Source of the DNA: Branchiostoma floridae
Taxonomy: Eukaryota; Chordata; Leptocardii; Amphioxiformes; Branchiostomatidae
Assembly (NCBI RefSeq): GCF_000003815.2
Contig: NC_049995.1
Span: 10,441,853-10,481,677 of the forward strand
Reading direction: 5' to 3'
DNA: 39,825 nucleotides
Under the pieces are notes generated by a model. That model worked only from the letters and a program-made list of their open reading frames with translations. It made no database searches and had not been told where the DNA came from. This document shows, piece after piece, positions 33,940 through 39,825 of the stretch (the stretch's first letter is position 1; the number at the start of each line of letters is the position of its first letter). A program made the translations under genes and the position numbers.

Positions 33940-34260
33940 TGAGGTGACACCGGTCGAACCAATTCTTGGTATCAGCAGCCAAGGGCACAACCCGCCGTAC
34001 GTGCGATTTGTCCGTACGTTTTTTGTGAAGGCCATGGCCACGTCCGCCACGTATTTCTGAAAACGTGGGGAACGACTGTCAACGCACGTCACTTGCACGG
34101 TTGCGCAAGGTTCACACAAAGTTTTGTCTGCACGTAAAGTTCTACTGCGTGTCTTCGTGCTCCAAAATTCCCTACGATTCCCTACGAGTTTGTACGGAGG
34201 CGGTACTTACCACTTACGGATCCCAAAGGATTGACCACGTTTTGGCACGTAGACAGTGAC
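33940..34260. repeat. Probable dispersed repeat, poorly bounded
   Basis: The stretch has internal inverted wording (CCGTACGTGCGATTTGTCCGTACG) and direct repetition (CCCTACGATTCCCTACGAG) typical of interspersed repeats, with no coding support. No ends could be fixed. Confidence 0.3.
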
Positions 34261-35197
34261 CTTACCTAAAATCAAATTTAAATCGTTCATACATCTGCAT
34301 TCGAGCATATTCTGACTTTGCACAAAGTATCGCAGACGTTCTTTGTGCACTTTTGGCACGTCCTATACCTCTTGCATTAACCTCGTCGCCCACCAGATAT
34401 GACCCGACCCGTGCCTGCTGTTGCAGAGGATAATTTGCTTACCGGCGCTTTTCAGTAGAAGCAAACGTTGTAAGGGTGCATTGCAATTATATTGGCGGCA
34501 ACTTACTACTTTGCGTGGGCTTGAAATTGCTAATTCCATACGGCGGGAATTGAAGAATCGTGCGGGTCATGGGGGTCACAATGTGTATTCTTCTGTCATT
34601 CTAGTGAGAGGTTTCTGTTAACTTTCTTGGGAATTTATTTCATAAACGTGTATTGCAGTAATAATATTTCACCGATCACTAACTGTCCATAGCTTGTGTC
34701 ATGGTAAGGTGGTATGTCATTGCACTTAGGGCACCGGTGTGGTACTGCGTGGTTCGAAAGATTACTCAACGAATTTTTAGAGACAAAGAAAAAATTTTCT
34801 TACATTTCCGTCATACATTTACGTATTACACAATATCTAAATTTAAAAAATAATTAGCGAATATAACACAACAGTGCCACAGTGAACGAACTCCTGCAGT
34901 GCCGCACCGGTGCCCCAAGAGCAGTGAGATACCACCATTACCTCCTGCATGAAGGTTCATTTCCGACAGGGATACTGCTTTTGGTGGAATGTGCACATGT
35001 AAGTGTGTTCACACCTGTAACTCTGGATAGATTTGTATGACCTGTGGCATGTTAGTAGCTACTGATTTTTTTTTATTTTTTCATTTTTCTGATTAGTTTG
35101 AGTTCGACCGGTCCAGAAGAAATATTTGAATTTTGTGCACCCTGGCGATATTTTCAGGTACTACAGTATCAGAGTCCGACGCCCAATCCTGAAAGTG

Positions 35198-35404
35198 TTA
35201 CAGTACAAGGACAGCTGGTCTCTCCGGCCAGGTATATGACCTCAATTTGGGAAACAGTCGGTATCGGCCCCCGTCACGATTGAGGAAAAGTTGATGTGCT
35301 CTGATGTAGATGACCTCTTTGAATCCTGTTCGGAGTATCTTCACCTTGTCAAAATCCACAAAATGTCCGGCCGATTCTATGTGAATGTGTTGTGACACCT
35401 CCAA
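35198..35404 (-). pseudogene. Penelope-like retroelement fragment, GIY-YIG endonuclease C-terminus
   Basis: The minus-strand frame contains SQHIHIESAGHFVDFDKVKI, then GFKEVIYIRAHQ and LNRDGGRYRL. The phrases KE.IYIR and LNRDGGRY.LP are hallmarks of the GIY-YIG endonuclease end of Penelope-like elements. Only this end remains: the W-F-x-R stretch before KEVIYIR is shortened, the following LPPIY is disrupted (RLFPK), and no reverse transcriptase is present in the window. It is a dead fragment. Confidence 0.75.
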
Positions 35405-35691
35405 GACGGGGGTCGTTAACGACTTCCAAGCACCTTTGACCCTTTGCTGACGTCACACTTCCGGTCTTCCGGTCTTTGAGTCATTACAACTTGAAAAGGA
35501 TCGGAGAACTGATCAAAAGCTTTAGCTTGTTGGTAAGCGCTTTATTTTGTGTACAGTTATAAAGTTTACAATTATGTCATAATTTTGATTACCGTCACAG
35601 ATGTACTTACATTAATATTTGTGTTCATGATAAGGCTAGAGCTTTAGCATTAAAAAGTCTTAAAAAACTTTATATAATATTTCACAGAGGT

Positions 35692-35863
35692 ATGAGATCT
35701 TTCATTTTTGAGGTCTCGAAGTCGATGGTGAATATCAAACGCTGGTACCGTTCAAGATTACAGCCAGACAAACTGATGGAATTCCCAAGTTTTTATCGAC
35801 GTCTCGTTTATGAAATGTCACAAGTGTCATGGAGAGAAGCTCATGGTTCTGTAGATATTGATG
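35692..35863 (+). CDS. Candidate first coding exon of an unidentified gene
   Basis: Exon 35688-35863 with acceptor ATTTCACAG and donor GATG|GTATGT. The ATG at 35692 opens 57 codons plus one base. The peptide (MRSFIFEVSKSMVN..RWYRSRLQPDKL..FYRRLVYEMSQVSWREA) is amphipathic, basic and protein-like in composition. It was not recognised. Upstream, 35455-35532 has CTTCCGG repeats (ETS-like, common at housekeeping starts) and a donor TTG|GTAAGC at 35532, which would make a non-coding exon 1. Later exons were not found: the next kilobase is a tandem array. Confidence 0.4.
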
Positions 35864-35984
35864 GTATGTGCTGATCTGCGCGACAGATTTTCCCTCCCTC
35901 GCACGAGATAAGCCTACCACTGTCGGTCGATAGCCCTCCCGTAGGGATATAAACTGCCCCGCTTATCACATAGAAACAGACCTA

Positions 35985-36860
35985 TCATGTAGGGATGCAA
36001 TATTATGAACGGCTGTCCGCATAACGTGTTTTGTGGTTGGATTAGAATCAGAAGATATGAAAATTACGGGACGATTTTCATCATAAGTTGTCCCGTTAAG
36101 TTCATGTAGCCAATCACAAAGAGGCATATAAATCAAGTTGATATTTGATATGATCATCAAATGTTGCTGTCCACATAACGTGTTTTGGGGTTGGATCAGA
36201 ATCAGAAGATATAAAATTTACGGGAAGATTTTCACCATAAGTTGTCACGTGAAGTTCATGTAATAGACCAATCATAAAGAGACAGACAAATCACGCAGGT
36301 ATGGGAGTTTTATCACCTGTCTACACAACGTGTTTTGTGGTTGGATCAGAATCAGAAGATATAAAATTTACGGGAAGATTTCCAACATAAGTTGTCACGT
36401 TAAGTTCATGTAACAGATAACAGACCAATCACAAAGAGACTGGTAAATCATGTAGATATTTGATCTAATCATCAACGACTGTCCACATAACGTGTTTTGT
36501 GGTTGGCTTAAGCTTAGAATTAGACGATATGAAATTTACGGGATTTCCATCATAAGTTGTCACATTAAGTTCATGTAATAGACGAATCACTAAGAGACAG
36601 ACAGATCGCGAAGATACGCGATATTATCATCAACTGCTGTCCACACAACGTGCTTAAGGTTTAGATTCAGACGATATTTGAAAGAAGTACATCAACGTTA
36701 TAAACTCTACATGAAGATTTTCGCCCAAAAATGTCATGTTAAGTTTTTGTAACAGGCCAATCACACTGGGCCAGACAAATCAAGGTGTGGGATATAATTA
36801 TGAACGGCTGTCTATCCAACGTGTCTTGTGGTTGGCTAAGAATCAGACCTTTATTCCTAA
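35985..36860. repeat. Tandem array, unit about 158 bp, six copies
   Basis: The phrase (C/G)TGTCCACATAACGTGTTTTG begins new copies with AACGTG at 36023, 36177, 36327, 36489, 36647 and 36818 (steps of 154, 150, 162, 158, 171). Units also share GGTTGGATCAGAATCAGA, AAGTTGTCACGTTAAGTTCA and GACCAATCACAAAGAGAC. Copies decay toward the right. Non-coding. Confidence 0.88.
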
Positions 36861-36869
36861 TTTTCACCA

Positions 36870-37600
36870 TGGTACCATTAAACAAAACTTTTAAAGTGAA
36901 TGTTAGTGTAGAAGGTATTACCTCACAAAAACGCAAAGATTGCTAGTATCTTCCCAAAATACGTACACTACCAAATACAAGTGTTATATGTTATCAATTT
37001 AATCTTAGTAACGATAGAAATAGTCTATTTCTTCAAGTTACCCTGTTTATTAATTTCAATTTACCACCATCAAAGCACCCGACTGGGAAAAGATCACCTT
37101 ACACAAACCTATAAAAAGGAGTGCGTAAATATGATAAAACATAATATATATACATATATTCTACGAAATTAAAGTACGATCATAACAGAACCGTACATTT
37201 TACCCCAATAAAAGTTTTAGCACTTGACATAAGAAAGTATACTCTCCGTGAGACTTTTAAGAAGTCCGCTAAATGTATTTGTAGACTGTATTGACAACTA
37301 CTGCTTACCAAAGAACCAAGAACATAATTCTTGAATTGACAAACCATTAAGTTTAAAATAATGATATTATGATGATATTAAGCTCATCATAAAGGGCGAG
37401 GTAAAGAAAAAAGGGGCATGTCACTGACATGTGCATCTGTTTGGTATATTTGGGGCCATCTGAATTGAAGCATTCTTTTCTAAATTTTCACAATTTTCTT
37501 TAAACATTTCCAATTCAGGCAAAAAAATGGCGGCGGTTGGAGCCGGTTTTCGCCACCAAGTAGTATAGTAAAACGCCCACCTTAAGTTAGCACGTTAGCT
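36870..37600. other. AT-rich stretch downstream of the methyltransferase gene
   Basis: No exon recognised. It includes the presumed 3' UTR of the minus-strand methyltransferase. An ATGGCGGC motif is present near 37526. Confidence 0.35.
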
Positions 37601-37608
37601 CCGAACTT

Positions 37609-38912
37609 TTAGGGCTTGTTGCACAAGAAGTGAATCTCGACCGGACTCTGCGGAACATCTAGCGCCCGTACGTTAGTGAACCCCGCCTCCAGTAACATCT
37701 GCCCCGCTAACTCCTGTCCCCACACGGTACCCAGGCCCTTCCCACCGAAGTACAGTGACACCGGCATACAGTGGAACAGGCTGGCCCCGTACAGGAGAGA
37801 AGCAACGGGGTTACCCATGTTGTCCTCTAGTTCAGAATGCCCCTTGATGTCAACCATGGAGAACTGCCCCCCTGGCTTGACCATGCGGAAAATTTCCCGC
37901 AAGGCCATATCTGGGTCTGCCTGGTCGTGGATCGCNNNNNNNNNNNNNNNNNNNNNNNNNNNNNNNNNNNNNNNNNNNNNNNNNNNNNNNNNNNNNNNNN
38001 NNNNNNNNNNNNNNNNNNNNNNNNNNNNNNNNNNNCTAGAACGTAATCAAATGAATCTGACCATCGGAAAGGCATCTTTGCCAGGTCGTGCACCTGGAAC
38101 GTGACGTGGGCCAATCCGCGCTGCTTGCCTTCCTCGCTCGCCCATTGGATGACCTCCTCGCTGAGGTCGGTACCGTTGAAGGTGCTTTTTGGGAAGTGCT
38201 GGGCCAGGCTTGTAATCGCGATGCCTCTGCCGCATCCAGCATCAAGGACTCTGATGCCAGCCTCTGGTTTGTGCAAAAAGTAAGTTAGTATCAAATACCG
38301 AAATATATCAGTTAACTAACAAGTTCTATGCGATGATATAAAATCGTTGAAGAGGTTCATCAGTCACGTATGATTACAGTTTTCTTCCAACAATGACGGT
38401 TTTTAAATACAAGAGCTGGAGAGTGCGAAACTGAACCGCAAGGAGGGCTGGGAGCTGCCCAAGTCCTATCTACCCCTACTCCGCAAGGGGGCGGGGGAGG
38501 GGGCAGATGATCTACGCAAGCCCGACCTAGCCTCGTGCTCTCTTGCGAGATCGAGACTAGGTCATTCTCCGTGAACAAGATGTGCTGTCAGACATCGAAA
38601 AATTGGAAGTCTGTGCCTTGTCCTTAAAAACTGTCACTGTTGAAAGGAAATTTGTAGTAACGACGATAGAAAAGTATTGGATGATTGAACTGATTGTTTG
38701 ACTGATTTTGTTTTTTGTTTAACCAATTCATTTTGATAATTTACGTAATTGACTAGTCTATAGTTATTTTTAGTCACTTTTTCGTTTCTTACCGAGTGCT
38801 TCTCCAAGTCCAGGGACCGTAGGTACAACTTTGCTCACGAGGTTCTTGTGTTGGTGTATCCTGACGCTTGCCATCCACCCGTGAAAGTCGGGGTAGGCTG
38901 AATACGGCACGC
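37609..38912 (-). CDS. SAM-dependent class I methyltransferase (Rv2258c-like), 3' part
   Basis: Two exons on the minus strand: 38912-38793 (120 nt, phase 1 to phase 1) and 38263-37609 (stop TAA), the second broken by an assembly gap at 37936-38035. The first encodes VPYSAYPDFHGWM and VVPTVPGLGEAL. The junction restores E-AGIRVLDAGCGRG, which is motif I of the Rossmann SAM-binding fold. Then come NGTDLSEEVIQWA (acidic loop), FDYVL before the gap and AIHDQADPDMALREIFRMVKPGG after it. The order PYS..F, P.VPGL, VLDAGCGRG, FD.V..D.IHDQ matches the Rv2258c-like family, found in bacteria and many invertebrates. The substrate is unknown. The N-terminal exons, usually a winged-helix region, lie beyond the right edge. 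Donor CTCG|GTAAGA and acceptor CAAACCAG are good. Confidence 0.88.
37936..38035. other. Assembly gap of exactly 100 N
   Basis: A round 100-N run is the usual placeholder for a gap of unknown size. It falls inside the methyltransferase exon between FDYVL and AIHDQ. If the exon is continuous, the real missing length must leave remainder 2 on division by three. The family has only about three residues at this place. Confidence 0.9.
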
Positions 38913-39039
38913 CTGTAGAATCAAGAGCATACGTATGGGAGTAAGTTCTTTGATGAAATTATTCCCCAGGTCCTATTGAATGGTTTTGCAGTTAGTTTTT
39001 GTATCAAAACGGAAAGTTTCGAGCGGGTCAAATCGGTCG

Positions 39040-39825
39040 AAAAGTCGGTATCGTCCATCGTCCCTGCCCAAAATAGGCGCCGTTAAGTCTGCATCGTCAA
39101 CCTCCCCCCTCCAAAATAGGAATTCAAAACAGGTGCATGCCGGAACATCTATATCGTACCACGCCCCCCCCCCCCATCCCTGTCTGGAGTTATACCTGAA
39201 AGTCTGTAAACTCCACCGTCCCCGATCAATATTATGTGTCGGTTAGCCTGTATCGCCCCCCGTTCTTGTGCAAGATTGCCCCGTTCCTGTCTAAGATAGG
39301 TACAGGTAAGTCTGTATCGCACCATTATCCTGTCCAAGATAGGCACCGAGAAGTCCATATTGTTGTGCGTCTTAGCTTTCTTAAAAGGACACAGTCGTAG
39401 ACACTTAGTTGTTGCTATAAACGTCTAATCTGAGGTAGGGTTAGTAGAGTACAGAGGAGTCGGTGGCATGTGATGGTCAGGCAAAGAGGAAGAGAGAGTC
39501 CGGGTTCTCTTACTTGAACTTCTGGGACTACTTAATATCTAGATGTTGCCTGGGCTATGCACATTGGAGTAGAGGGGTGTTTTCTAGCTGTCATTATTAC
39601 TGATATCACAACACATATCTTCCCCGTCCCTGTCCAAGATAGACACCAAGTCTCTGTCCAAATAGACACCAAGAAGTCTTTATCGTCCATACCCTCCCCC
39701 CTTCCCTCCAAGGTACCAGTAGGCACCGAAAATTCTGCATCGTCAGCACCCCCATGTACTGGAAAGTCAGTAATGCTCCCCGTCCCTGTCCAAGATAGGT
39801 ACATGAATGTCAGTAACGCCCCCCG
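39040..39825. repeat. Degenerate C-rich minisatellite, unit about 50 bp
   Basis: Variants of CCCGTCCCTGTCCAAGATAG followed by GCACCGA.AAGTCTG.ATCG recur from about 39040 to about 39365 and again from about 39615 to the window edge, with poly-C runs near 39163-39175. Units vary in length and many are damaged. The central 39370-39610 part lacks clear units. It lies in an upstream intron of the methyltransferase gene or beyond it. Confidence 0.7.

Noticed and set aside
35098-35283. Plus-strand frame at 35098-35283 as an upstream exon of the gene at 35692
   Set aside because: Joining the possible exon ending at 35158 in phase 0 to the exon at 35688 gives an immediate stop, and the region overlaps the Penelope fragment.
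1-39825. Bacterial features (operons, CRISPR arrays, ribosome binding sites)
   Set aside because: Spliced vertebrate-type genes, transposons and gene density show a eukaryotic genome; no CRISPR-like spaced repeats were seen.

Overview
The window looks like an animal nuclear genome, most likely a cephalochordate (amphioxus, Branchiostoma). The reasons are vertebrate-type gene families with vertebrate-type intron phases, long introns full of small non-autonomous DNA transposons, a Penelope-like fragment, and short tandem arrays. The species call is inference. All firm genes are spliced and lie on the minus strand. Exon boundaries were read by hand from GT/AG sites, phase continuity and family exon lengths; there is no transcript evidence.

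Layout, left to right. (1) 387-2683, minus: a divergent intracellular lipid-binding protein (iLBP) in four exons, with a DR1 nuclear-receptor site just upstream of its ATG. (2) 3255-4797: a large inverted-repeat (foldback) element with a candidate TTAA target site. (3) 5515-17657, minus: a second iLBP, clearly close to cellular retinol/retinoic-acid binding proteins, four exons with canonical phases and a first intron of about 10.3 kb. That intron holds TA-flanked MITEs, a 258-bp tandem array and nuclear-receptor half-site clusters. The two iLBP genes form a head-to-tail tandem pair. (4) 17.7-21.7 kb: non-coding, with a 162-bp tandem array and a near-perfect hairpin element carrying a hammerhead-ribozyme-like core. 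(5) 21706-25617, minus: a five-exon, 840-residue four-TM protein of MS4A/CD20 type with a 630-residue disordered cytoplasmic N-terminus that includes six 16-residue repeats. (6) 25.6-35 kb: mostly gene-free, with a tRNA-derived SINE, weak exon candidates, a glycosylation-rich open frame and a textbook hAT MITE with a perfect 8-bp target duplication. (7) 35.2-36.9 kb: a Penelope GIY-YIG endonuclease fragment, a candidate plus-strand gene start and a tandem array of about 158 bp. (8) 37609-38912, minus: the 3' part of a SAM-dependent methyltransferase (Rv2258c-like), interrupted by a 100-N assembly gap and running off the right edge. (9) From about 39.0 kb to the edge: a degenerate C-rich minisatellite.

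Functionally, the iLBP pair suggests cytosolic handling of fatty acids or retinoids. Both genes carry DR1-type sites upstream, and further direct repeats of the half-site lie in their introns, which would fit RXR-heterodimer control. The MS4A-like and methyltransferase genes have no evident link to them.
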